A DNA stretch of 64,000 bases, from assembly GCA_021816455.1 (NCBI GenBank), contig JAKAXU010000015.1, forward strand, positions 1 to 64,000. Reading direction: 5' to 3'. The notes beneath the pieces were generated by a model that saw only the letters and a list, made by a program, of their open reading frames with translations, did not search any database and was not told the origin of the DNA. The stretch comes from Acidobacteriota bacterium (GTDB taxonomy: Bacteria > Acidobacteriota > Terriglobia > Terriglobales > Acidobacteriaceae). The position numbers and the translations under genes are program-made. This document shows, in pieces, positions 26,727 to 34,410 of this stretch (its first letter is position 1; the number at the start of each line of letters is the position of its first letter).

Positions 26727-28655
26727 TCAGTGTAACCCGCCTCCGGCTGTGACGTGCAGGTCAATTGTCGTGTGCCCGGAAAGAGGGCCATTCACTGGCA
26801 GGCTGGTCACAGTCGCCAGCGACTCTCCATTCAACCCGGCTTCGGATGCATTGTGAAGAGGCTCCAGCGCGTTGGCCAGAGAAAGTGGAACGGAGTCCAG
26901 AATCCGACCTCCGAGCGAAGCTTCGGCCTGAGGCAGCAGCAGGCTCAGATAGAGCCGATCAGCCGCGTGGCGGAGGCGCAGCCGAGCCAGAGCAGCGCCA
27001 AAAACATCCGACTCCTGCTTTGGCGTGGTGGCGTCCAGCGTTCGGTCCAGCGTGCTTCCATCGGAGATTAACAGACGGAGCGTGCCCGATGGCAGATTGT
27101 CCGGCAGCTTTGCCATCAGCCGAAGCGTATGGGCGGGCTGTTGCCAGCGATGCACCGTCGCTTCCAGTGCGATCGTGTCTCCGGCATGCACCAGGCCCGA
27201 AGAAAGCAGACGCACGTTGTCCAGGGTCGTCGTCCGGTTGCCTGCCAGCGCGTCAATATGCAGGTCGATGCTCTGGATCGACTGCGTGTCGGCGTCGCGC
27301 ATCGGGCTGGCGTAGAGCTGGTTGAAGAGGTTTCCCACGCCGATAGCCGCTGCAAGCTGAGGAGCCATGGTCGTGCCGGGTGCTCCCCAGGCATCGACGG
27401 GAACGGGCGGTAATCCTGCAAGATGGATCTGCCCGGAAACGTGATACGTGGTTTGCGACGTGCTCAGGTTGGTCTCCAGCAGCATCTGGTAGATGGAGAC
27501 CAGCAGCGCCGATGGCGTCATCGAGGGGAGATTCAGAATCTCCACGTGATGCGTAACGGTTTTGGACCCGGTGGTCACGGTCATGCGGATGGGAATCATC
27601 CGTGCCTGTGCGCCCAGGATGCCGGAGATCGCCGCGTCGCGGTCTTCTGTGAATGCGCCGATAGTTGCGCCGGTATTGATGATCTTGAAAGCATTCAGTG
27701 GCGAGGGCAGCGTGGCCACCACCTCGGCGCGCGTCATGGGCAACGAAACGCTGCCTGCCTGGAGCACCGGATGGCCGCAGGCCAGCAGGTGGCTCGCGTC
27801 TACATAGGTGACTGTGCAAGTGGCAGCAATCTCCAGGTCGCCGCGCATCATCTGGAGGCTCACGGCCGAGCCGGGCAGGATCGGCATGGATCCCTCAGCT
27901 GCTGCTCCACCGGTTCCAAGCGGACCACCTGCGGCGATCGTCTCCAGCCCAGTGCCCGCCATGCGCTGGCGCCACAGGCGAATCGCCGCGTCAGAGAATC
28001 CGCTCATCAGCAGCGGTGTCTCCATGGCCTGCATGGTGGGCTGCGTTGCAGAATCTTCGGATGCACTGCTCTGTGCAGCTTCCGAATCGATGCCTGGTGT
28101 GCTCTCCGAGGAGGCGCGGACCGCATTTGGCTTCGTTTCGCTTGGAATCAACGTCAGGTCGCGAACTTCCAGCATCTGCTCAATCGGTGTAATTCCGGCG
28201 ATGGGTTCTTTGCTGAATTGGCCAATGCGATAGGAAAGAGCACCGAGCAGCTTGCCGTTGATATAAACCGGACTGCCGCTCATTCCCGCCACAACGCCTG
28301 TGTATTCCGGCTTCTGACCTTCCAGCCGACCCAGGATCAGATCGCGGCCCGGCCCGCGGGCGCCGCGCAGCACGCCCAGAATCTCCACCCGCATCGCTTC
28401 CGGCCGGGTTCCTTCAAAGACCGTCCATGCGGTTCCGATCAACCCGCGATGGACATCTGCCAGCGGAAAGATGCCGACCGTGGAAGGAGGCGGCGTCTGG
28501 ACCGAAGCATCGGCAGCCGGCGACGGGTGAGCGATGGCAAGCGTACCGCCCAGCAGAAGCAGCGGATAGCCAACGCGAGCCAATCGTCGCGCTTTCGAGT
28601 TGATTTTGCACCATGCAAAAAGATAGTCGGCGATAGCCTTCACGAAGATAGCCAC
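26727..28655 (-). CDS. SpoIVB-like S55 family serine peptidase (exported)
   Basis: 642 residues from a GTG at 28655; later starts (for example TTG giving LARVGYPLLLLGG) are possible. A hydrophobic export signal (YPLLLLGGTLAIA) is followed by a domain with TVFEGTRPEAMRVEILGVL, then GMSGSPV at residues 124-130 (serine nucleophile region), ITPIEQML, a low-complexity stretch (residues 171-215), CGHPV at 293-297 and INTGATIGAFTEDRDAAISG. In SpoIVB the His comes before the Ser motif; here the order is reversed. B. subtilis SpoIVB cleaves SpoIVFA to start sigma-K signalling; a non-sporulating host implies another target. Divergent from the VWFA gene. Confidence 0.78.
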   Translation of the reverse strand: MAIFVKAIADYLFAWCKINSKARRLARVGYPLLLLGGTLAIAHPSPAADASVQTPPPSTVGIFPLADVHRGLIGTAWTVFEGTRPEAMRVEILGVLRGARGPGRDLILGRLEGQKPEYTGVVAGMSGSPVYINGKLLGALSYRIGQFSKEPIAGITPIEQMLEVRDLTLIPSETKPNAVRASSESTPGIDSEAAQSSASEDSATQPTMQAMETPLLMSGFSDAAIRLWRQRMAGTGLETIAAGGPLGTGGAAAEGSMPILPGSAVSLQMMRGDLEIAATCTVTYVDASHLLACGHPVLQAGSVSLPMTRAEVVATLPSPLNAFKIINTGATIGAFTEDRDAAISGILGAQARMIPIRMTVTTGSKTVTHHVEILNLPSMTPSALLVSIYQMLLETNLSTSQTTYHVSGQIHLAGLPPVPVDAWGAPGTTMAPQLAAAIGVGNLFNQLYASPMRDADTQSIQSIDLHIDALAGNRTTTLDNVRLLSSGLVHAGDTIALEATVHRWQQPAHTLRLMAKLPDNLPSGTLRLLISDGSTLDRTLDATTPKQESDVFGAALARLRLRHAADRLYLSLLLPQAEASLGGRILDSVPLSLANALEPLHNASEAGLNGESLATVTSLPVNGPLSGHTTIDLHVTAGGGLH

Positions 28656-28734
28656 GTCTACTAATGTAGACGGCAGAGCCGGATTTTGGCTCCTGGTTCA
28701 CCAGGAATGCGGTAAACCGCTCCAAACGGTTTGG
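28655..28734. promoter_or_regulatory. Cluster of four perfect palindromes between the S55 peptidase and VWFA genes
   Basis: Read directly: CGTCTAC-TAAT-GTAGACG (28655-28672), CCTGGT-TC-ACCAGG (28692-28705), GCGGT-AA-ACCGC (28709-28720) and CCAAAC-G-GTTTGG (28722-28734). The last three are almost back to back. Sequences of the four differ, so they are not copies of one site. They lie in the only intergenic space between two divergent genes, so operator or RNA-structure roles are possible. Confidence 0.5.
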
Positions 28735-28765
28735 ATCAATTCCTGTAAGCGGGGTGAATGTCGTG

Positions 28766-30073
28766 ATGAATCGGGACAGACTGAAATTTTGCACCCGGGC
28801 CGGAGGGTTCTTCTGCAGGGCCGTGCTCCTGGTCTGGATCGGCGTTGCATGCGCTTGCGCGGTGAGCGGACAAAGCAACGATTCTTCCAATGGCCAAAGC
28901 AGCGCACAGAGCCAGCCGACCGACAGCAGTGGTCCTGTGCTGAAGCGTAAGCAGCATCCACCAGAGAATTCATCTGCGCCGGTCCCGCAGAAAACTTCAG
29001 ACTCGCAGCTAAATGCGCAGCGGCAGACTTCGCCGGATGACTCCGGACCGGATAGCGACGCAGGCGAAATCGTCGTGCCAAGGCTCAAGCGCAAGGTTGA
29101 CGACGTGCCACCGCCTCCGCCGACTCCCACGGTCAAAAATCCGCCGGGACTGGGCAACCTGACGCTTCAGATCGAGGTGCCTGAGGTAACGGTTGATGTC
29201 GGGGTACTGCTCCAGAAGACCCATCAGTTTGTTCCCAACCTGAAGGCATCCAACTTTGTTGTCTACGAAGACGGACAACCGCAGGCAATCATCCGTTTCA
29301 AGCGAGTCGAAGCTCCGATCACCGCATTGATTCTGGCCGAGTTTGCGGCGACGAACTATCAGTTCGTCTACGATATGCGCAATGCGGCGTGGGCTTTTGC
29401 TCAGCAGCTCCGTCCCCAGGACTACGTCGCGCTGATGACCTACGACATGCACACCCAGATTGTGACGGACTTCACCCAGGACAAGAGCCGGATACTGGAA
29501 GGGATCAATGACCTGACGATCCCCGGCTTCAGCGAGCGCGATCTCTTCGATGCGCTCTACGAGGCTCTGGACCGGATGTCGCGCATCGAAGGACAGAAAT
29601 ACATCCTGCTGATCAGCTCAGGCCGGGATACTTTCTCGCGTATCACGCTCGACAAAATTCTGCAGAAGATTCGTGAAACACCAAATGTGACGATCTACAG
29701 CGTCTCTACCGGTGGGTTCCTGCGTGCGATGGTTTCAGGAAGCCCGCGCTTCGCCATGTCAAACATCAGCTATCTGCAGGCGGACAATCAGATGCAGACC
29801 TTTGCGCGGATGACGGGCGGGATGTTCTTCGCGCCTCGCTTCGAAGGGGAGCTGCCGGAAAACGTAACTGCAATCAACGAAGCCATCCGGTCCAAATACG
29901 AGATTATCTATCACCCCACGAACAGCAAACAGGACGGAACTTATCGCAGGATTCAGGTGGAGTTGGTCGACGATGAGGGGCGGCCGATGCAGTTCCAAGA
30001 CGAAAAGCATCATCCGCTGAAGTACGATCTTATCTATCGCAGTGGATATCGCGCGCAGCAACAAGTAGAGTGA
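28766..30073 (+). CDS. VWFA-related acidobacterial-type exported protein
   Basis: 435 residues from the ATG at 28766 (AGCGGGGTGA upstream; a GTG at 28754 is the alternative). A signal segment (AVLLVWIGVACACAVSGQ) precedes a Ser/Pro/Gln-rich region of about 90 residues. The VWA-like domain then shows VDVGVLLQKTHQFVPNLKASNFVVYEDG, the acidobacterial family pattern. The MIDAS position reads ALILAEFAATN rather than DxSxS. Later elements (LRPQDYVALMTYD, DLFDALYEALDRM, ILLISSGRDTFS) fit a VWA fold. Function unknown; divergent from the S55 peptidase. Confidence 0.82.
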   Translation: MNRDRLKFCTRAGGFFCRAVLLVWIGVACACAVSGQSNDSSNGQSSAQSQPTDSSGPVLKRKQHPPENSSAPVPQKTSDSQLNAQRQTSPDDSGPDSDAGEIVVPRLKRKVDDVPPPPPTPTVKNPPGLGNLTLQIEVPEVTVDVGVLLQKTHQFVPNLKASNFVVYEDGQPQAIIRFKRVEAPITALILAEFAATNYQFVYDMRNAAWAFAQQLRPQDYVALMTYDMHTQIVTDFTQDKSRILEGINDLTIPGFSERDLFDALYEALDRMSRIEGQKYILLISSGRDTFSRITLDKILQKIRETPNVTIYSVSTGGFLRAMVSGSPRFAMSNISYLQADNQMQTFARMTGGMFFAPRFEGELPENVTAINEAIRSKYEIIYHPTNSKQDGTYRRIQVELVDDEGRPMQFQDEKHHPLKYDLIYRSGYRAQQQVE

Positions 30074-30097
30074 CTACCCGTCATAACGGGCATAGTC
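30072..30097 (+). terminator. Hairpin at the end of the VWFA gene (weak terminator candidate)
   Basis: GACTA-CCCGT-cata-ACGGG-ca-TAGTC gives a ten-pair stem with a two-base bulge, overlapping the stop codon. There is no T run after it, so intrinsic termination is uncertain. Confidence 0.35.
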
Positions 30098-30204
30098 GCC
30101 AGCTTACGGTCTTCCGCGGGTACGCTGCAGGGGTCGGGAACGACTCCGCTCCCTGCCGCAAAGTCAGATCAATCCATCCGCATCAGGTCATCAACATCAA
30201 GTCA

Positions 30205-30480
30205 TCAGCCAAAGAGGGACTTGGCGGCGTCCCATGCGTAGTAGGCGATGACGGCGGCCGTCAGCAGGGCCGTCAGGGCTACACTTGTACGCACGACTGG
30301 CTCAATGCGGTTGACGCGCGAGACGATCGTGCTCTGAATCGCTTTTTCATGATCGAACGCCTCATCCAGAAATATCTGGCCCTCCTCATCGCGGGTCAAA
30401 GAGGCTCGGTATCCGTAAAGCGCGAGGGTAATCGCCGCGACAATCCCCCATGCAATCCATAACGTGAGAATGATGTGCAT
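30205..30480 (-). CDS. Small two-helix membrane protein, unknown function
   Basis: 91 residues from the ATG at 30480, which has GGAGGAG upstream. The first helix is HIILTLWIAWGIVAAITLALYGY, then a charged middle part (SLTRDEEGQIFLDEAFDHEKAIQSTIVSRVNRIEP) and a second helix (ALTALLTAAVIAYYAWDAA). No family is recognised. Convergent with the VWFA gene; the 387-base region upstream separates it from erpA. Confidence 0.65.
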   Translation of the reverse strand: MHIILTLWIAWGIVAAITLALYGYRASLTRDEEGQIFLDEAFDHEKAIQSTIVSRVNRIEPVVRTSVALTALLTAAVIAYYAWDAAKSLFG

Positions 30481-30867
30481 ACTTCTCCTCCACTTGCCCA
30501 GTCGGGCTTCGGTTCGGCCCCGGACGCATGACTCCAGACAGCGGGCATGCAATGGTTCCTGTGGATCACATCAAAATTCCAGAACTGCACAGGCCATCAG
30601 AGCCGCCCGGCTAACCACTATAGCGCGAATTTACTCTCCCTGTTCGGTTATTTCCGTGATACCTGTCACCGGGCTGCCATTTCTTATTTACATCGACAAA
30701 ATTGACTCTCACGCCAGTTCGGTGAAGCCTGTCCGAAGGAGAATCTGCAACTTGTGTTCGATCCTGGGCATCTCATAGAGTGAACTCGGACCAAAACGCT
30801 CTTGATTCTGTGCCGAAACCGGCGATACAGTAAAGACAGGGCGATCGAATCCGTCCCTAGGAGATGA
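30481..30867. other. Intergenic region upstream of erpA and a small membrane gene
   Basis: No gene is supported in these 387 bases. On the plus strand a possible sigma-70 promoter for erpA is TTGATT (30802-30807), 18 bases, TACAGT (30826-30831). The short open frames here have no protein-like features. No tRNA, riboswitch or strong hairpin was recognised. Confidence 0.4.
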
Positions 30868-31239
30868 ATGATGGCCACTGCGACCGAACCGATGATGCCA
30901 GAGACAAAATCCCAGCCGCTGAACCTGACCCCCGCGGCAATCGCCAAAGTGCGCGAGATCATGGCAACGCAGGATCCGATTCCTGCCGGTCTGCGCGTCG
31001 GAGTTGTTGGTGGCGGCTGCTCCGGATTTCAGTACTCGATGGCTTTCGAGAATCAGGCTGGAATGATGGACAAGGTTTTCACCTACGACGGCTTGAAGGT
31101 CTTCATCGACTCCACATCTCTCATGTATCTGAATAGCTGCGTGGTGGATTATGTGGAGACGCTGGAGGCTGCCGGGTTCAAATTTGAGAATCCCAACGTG
31201 AAGAGCACATGCGGCTGCGGCTCATCTTTCAGCGTATAG
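30868..31239 (+). CDS. erpA: Fe-S cluster carrier of the HesB/IscA/ErpA family
   Basis: 123 residues with a ribosome site TAGGAGATG just upstream. The three cluster-ligand cysteines are present: Cys in GGGCSGFQYSM and the C-terminal pair in STCGCGSSFSV. The core begins LTPAAIAKVREIMA. These A-type carriers take 2Fe-2S or 4Fe-4S clusters from the scaffold and give them to apoproteins. An about 20-residue N-terminal extension is longer than in E. coli ErpA. No isc or suf genes adjoin, so it is a stand-alone carrier; IscA or SufA are the alternatives. Confidence 0.88.
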   Translation: MMATATEPMMPETKSQPLNLTPAAIAKVREIMATQDPIPAGLRVGVVGGGCSGFQYSMAFENQAGMMDKVFTYDGLKVFIDSTSLMYLNSCVVDYVETLEAAGFKFENPNVKSTCGCGSSFSV

Positions 31240-31263
31240 CTTTGAGGCTCCCAACCCACCCCC

Positions 31264-31286
31264 GACGCCGCCGACAGGGCGGCGTC
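31264..31286. terminator. Hairpin between erpA and the pilin operon end
   Basis: GACGCCGCC-gacag-GGCGGCGTC is a perfect nine-pair GC-rich stem followed on the plus strand by CGGCTTTT. It lies between two convergent genes and can serve as a terminator for erpA; on the minus strand it may also stop the pilus operon. Confidence 0.7.
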
Positions 31287-31353
31287 CGGCTTTTGCGGCG
31301 CCGAAATTTCCGGGCACGATCGGCACATTCAGTCGGCTGACGAGCTTCGATTA

Positions 31354-32331
31354 TTATTGGGGTGAGGGTGACGCGGGAGTTGGCGAAGGGCTGGAGCCGA
31401 ATCCTCCGGACGAACTGCCACCGAAGGTGGATGCAGGGCCGCTGCTGAAGCCGCTTGATCCTGATGCGCCGGGTGCTGATCCAAAGGCGGAACTGCCGCC
31501 GAAGCCCGTCGCGCTGGTACCTCCTCCGGCGGGAGGGATGGGCTGGCCCAGTGCCGCGTTGCCGGAGAGAAACTGCTCGGCCATCGGATCGTAGTAAAAC
31601 TCCCACTCATTGAAGTGCTTCTGCTTCTTGAATTCGAGAATCGCCTGTTTGTTGCTTGGAATCTTGAAGCCGATGATGCCCGCGCCACCAAAGGTCTGGG
31701 AACTGCTGCCGCCAAAACTCGATGGTGTATTGCTGCCGAAGGCGCTGCCACCGGTGGGGCTGGTGGAGCTTCCCGCCGAGCCGCCTGGTCCGCTTGTCGG
31801 ACCGCTCATACTGGAAGACCCAAGGGAAAAGCCGGATGAGGAAGAGCCTGCTCCGGCCATCGGTGTGCCCACATTGGAGTTGCCACCGCTGGGGCCGACG
31901 CCGCCGGCGGTGGAGGCTCCGCCCGAACTGGCCCCGGCCAGAGGCTGGCCGAAGAAGCCCAGAGTGGGTGTCTTGGCCTCGCCAAAATGAATGGGAACCC
32001 AGTCATCCTGCCCCGTGATGGGATCTTTGTAGCGTTTGCGCAGGAAGCGAATGTCGTTGGTCTTGACCAGAGCGTCGATGGTAGGTGGATAAGCGCCGAA
32101 TTTACGGTAGTAGAGCTGCACGGCGCGCTGGTACTGCAATCCACGCTGGACCAACTCACGCTCACGGTCCCGTTCGATCTCCGAAGCCATGCGTGAAGCG
32201 GCGACCGACAGCGAAAGCGCCAGCAGGAAAGACATGAATAACACCGCCAGCAGAACATAACCCTGCTCGCGGGGCGCACGCGTGGCCGACACCTCGGAGA
32301 ATAGACGGACGGATGGACGCGCGAATCCCAT
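31354..32331 (-). CDS. Type II secretion/type IV pseudopilin (GspG-like) with Gly/Ser/FG-rich tails
   Basis: 325 residues. After a 24-residue leader the prepilin-like sequence REQG|YVLLAVLFMSFLLALSLSV suggests processing after Gly24, but there is no Glu at mature position 5. A charged helix (IERDRERELVQRGLQYQRAVQLYYRKFGAYPPTIDAL) is typical of GspG-type pseudopilins. Residues about 131-219 and 268-325 are glycine/serine-rich with recurring FG or FGG (SAFGS, SSFGG, QTFGG, TGFGG, SAFGS, TFGG, GGFGS). A short folded island (KQAILEFKKQKHFNEWEFYYDP) lies between. It starts one base before the stop of the upstream PilP-like gene and is last in the operon. Confidence 0.78.
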   Translation of the reverse strand: MGFARPSVRLFSEVSATRAPREQGYVLLAVLFMSFLLALSLSVAASRMASEIERDRERELVQRGLQYQRAVQLYYRKFGAYPPTIDALVKTNDIRFLRKRYKDPITGQDDWVPIHFGEAKTPTLGFFGQPLAGASSGGASTAGGVGPSGGNSNVGTPMAGAGSSSSGFSLGSSSMSGPTSGPGGSAGSSTSPTGGSAFGSNTPSSFGGSSSQTFGGAGIIGFKIPSNKQAILEFKKQKHFNEWEFYYDPMAEQFLSGNAALGQPIPPAGGGTSATGFGGSSAFGSAPGASGSSGFSSGPASTFGGSSSGGFGSSPSPTPASPSPQ

Positions 32332-32332
32332 A

Positions 32333-32953
32333 TTAGTTGGACTCCAAAGGCAGCGTCTGGGTATTGTTGTAGCCGAGGTCTGTAATCTGAACGCCGGTGG
32401 GCGCGATGGCGACGACCTTGAAGCGATGGTCGACGATCTCGCCGACGCCGGCATCGAAGATATCTTCGCCGTGCAGCAGAAACGCGCGGCGCGTTCCGTT
32501 GGGCGCAACCGAGTAGCCGAAGTACTTGAGGTCAATGGCAGGTGGGTGCGGTGCCGGTGGAGGCGTATAAACCGAAGCGGTATGGTTGACCGGGCGCGCG
32601 GAAGCCAGCGCTTTCTCGATGCGTATCGGCGTCGAATCCATCGAAAAAATGTTGCGTCCTGTGCCTGCATACTCGATTGACTCGCTGGCCGTCAGCCGCT
32701 CCAGATGAAGCGTGGGGTCGAGGTTGATCGAGGGGATTTTGCGCGCTTCGCCGGAAGTTTCAACGGCATTTGTCCCTCCGGCTCTTGACGCGCGTCCGGT
32801 TGCCGAGTGGCGCTGAGCCGTTGCGGGCGCGGATGGAGCAGGGCTAGGCGGGCTGCTCAACAACTGGCTCAGACCGAGATAGGCCGCAATGGAGATCAGA
32901 ATGGCGACGATTATGACATTGCGCTTGTTCTCCGTGCCTAGCTTAATCGCCAT
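32333..32953 (-). CDS. PilP/GspC-like pilus assembly protein
   Basis: 206 residues with a single N-terminal membrane helix (NVIIVAILISIAAYLGLSQLL), a proline/serine-rich linker, a segment AGTGRNIFSMD that looks like the 'GRDPF' region of PilP/GspC, and a C-terminal beta domain (FGYSVAPNGTRRAFLLHGEDIFDAGVGEIVDHRFKVVAIA). PilP and GspC link the inner-membrane platform to the outer-membrane secretin. No lipobox was seen, unlike classic PilP. Placed after PilN/PilO-like genes, which supports the call. Confidence 0.65.
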   Translation of the reverse strand: MAIKLGTENKRNVIIVAILISIAAYLGLSQLLSSPPSPAPSAPATAQRHSATGRASRAGGTNAVETSGEARKIPSINLDPTLHLERLTASESIEYAGTGRNIFSMDSTPIRIEKALASARPVNHTASVYTPPPAPHPPAIDLKYFGYSVAPNGTRRAFLLHGEDIFDAGVGEIVDHRFKVVAIAPTGVQITDLGYNNTQTLPLESN

Positions 32954-32954
32954 C

Positions 32955-33629
32955 TCAGTTGCCCTCCGTACGGGTGGGTGCGACTACGCTTGCGGAATCT
33001 TTCTGTGGGGAAGAGGAGTCGTCGTGCGCCAGTGGCAAGCCGCTTGCCGCGGCATCGGCGGGCCGTAACCAGGTAGACATTTGGAGACGCAATTCGACCT
33101 GTCCGTTCTGCTGCCCGGTGAGCGCCATGGCGCGGATGATGAAGAAGGTTTTACTGCGCTCCACTCCGTTGATGAAGTGCATGATGGATGGATAATCGCC
33201 GCTGAGGCCGGCGTCCATGTGTATCTCAGTCAGGTCCACAGATCCCGGCACCTGCGAATACTCGACGCGCGTCAGCCTGACCGGTGCCTGAGATGCGAGT
33301 TGGCCGAGTTCCTCTGCAATGGAGGAGTAGCTGGGCGGGATGCGACTCAGATAAAACGCATCGATCTGCTTTCGCGAAGCAACCACGCGCTTGTCCAGAC
33401 CCTGGAGCGGCTTGAGCTGCATTTGCAGAGTGCGCATTCGCGTTTGAGTGCTGGCCAGTTCATCCTGACTGCTGGCGCTGGTTGTCCGCCAGTCCAACAG
33501 CACACGCACGCTCAGCAGAATTGTTAGTATGGCCATGGCGCTGAAGAGCGCAACCTGTAGTCCAAGCTTGGAAAACAGAAACTTGCGGGCAGCGGTTATG
33601 CCTTCGCGGCTGAAGAGCGAAGTGGTCAT
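32955..33629 (-). CDS. pilO: PilO-like type IV pilus inner-membrane protein
   Basis: 224 residues: a membrane helix (LQVALFSAMAILTILLSVRVLLDW), a coiled-coil (ELASTQTRMRTLQMQLKPLQGLDKRVVASRKQ) and a ferredoxin-like periplasmic domain (IAEELGQLASQAPVRLTRVEYSQ; YPSIMHFINGVERSKTFFII). This matches PilO, which dimerises with PilN to form the alignment complex. It overlaps the PilN gene by four bases and lies a single base before the PilP-like gene. Confidence 0.75.
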   Translation of the reverse strand: MTTSLFSREGITAARKFLFSKLGLQVALFSAMAILTILLSVRVLLDWRTTSASSQDELASTQTRMRTLQMQLKPLQGLDKRVVASRKQIDAFYLSRIPPSYSSIAEELGQLASQAPVRLTRVEYSQVPGSVDLTEIHMDAGLSGDYPSIMHFINGVERSKTFFIIRAMALTGQQNGQVELRLQMSTWLRPADAAASGLPLAHDDSSSPQKDSASVVAPTRTEGN

Positions 33630-34408
33630 CGCGGCACCACCGATCCCGGGCGAGGCTTCACTGGGCTGCCATGCAGACGCACGCGCGCGGAGCGGGACTT
33701 CGTCGCTGCGGCCGATGCAGAGCCGACGTGCGATGTCGATTGTGCAGAGTGGGCTTGCATATCATCCTTGGCCTGCGAATGTTTGCGTGCCTCGAGCGCC
33801 GCCTTGCGCTCGGCAGGGGTGGCCTGGCTGTACTCAGCCAGCAAGTCGAAGTTGACCAGAAGCGGCGCATTCACTGGCTGAATGCCGCCTGGGCCATTTC
33901 CGCTCGCCGCATTTTCACCCACAATGCGTGGATGAACAAATCGCGGCGAATGCTCCATTGCGCGCAACAAGTCCACCACCGGTCCGCGTTGGCCGGTTAC
34001 GCGAAGGCGCAGCGTCAACCGTCCCTGCTTGTCCCGCACCGGCTCAATGGCTGTCACCTGCACACCGGCTGGAAGTGTGGTCTCCAGGTCTTCCATTGTC
34101 TCGGTCCAGGAGAAGGACTTTTCGTCAAAAAGATGGTTGAGGTAATCCGCCTGAGTGAGCACCCGCGCGTTGGCTGGAAGCTGCATGCTGGCGCGGTCAG
34201 CCTCCTCCTGCCGTTGCAGTTGCTGCAGGACGCTGTTGAGTTGTTCGCGGCGTGCTTCGATGCGCAGAGCTGCCTGGTGAAAGTGGAGCATCCCCAGCGC
34301 CAGCAGAGCCAGCAGTAATCCCATCACCGCCATTCCGAGGCGCAACTGGCGGATCAACGGACGATGGTCGACATAAGGGCGTGAGGCAAGATTGAGCGTA
34401 ATCTGCAT
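33626..34408 (-). CDS. pilN: PilN-like type IV pilus assembly protein
   Basis: 260 residues. A short N-terminal sequence (ITLNLASRPYVDHRPLIRQ) that resembles the PilM-binding 'INLLPW' region leads to a membrane helix (MAVMGLLLALLALGMLHF), a coiled-coil (EARREQLNSVLQQLQRQEEAD) and a periplasmic domain with MEDLETTLPAGVQVTAIEP. The C-terminal part is basic and disordered. It sits between pilM and pilO with overlapping or abutting ends, as in classical pilMNOP operons. Confidence 0.75.
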   Translation of the reverse strand: MQITLNLASRPYVDHRPLIRQLRLGMAVMGLLLALLALGMLHFHQAALRIEARREQLNSVLQQLQRQEEADRASMQLPANARVLTQADYLNHLFDEKSFSWTETMEDLETTLPAGVQVTAIEPVRDKQGRLTLRLRVTGQRGPVVDLLRAMEHSPRFVHPRIVGENAASGNGPGGIQPVNAPLLVNFDLLAEYSQATPAERKAALEARKHSQAKDDMQAHSAQSTSHVGSASAAATKSRSARVRLHGSPVKPRPGSVVPR

Positions 34409-34410
34409 CG

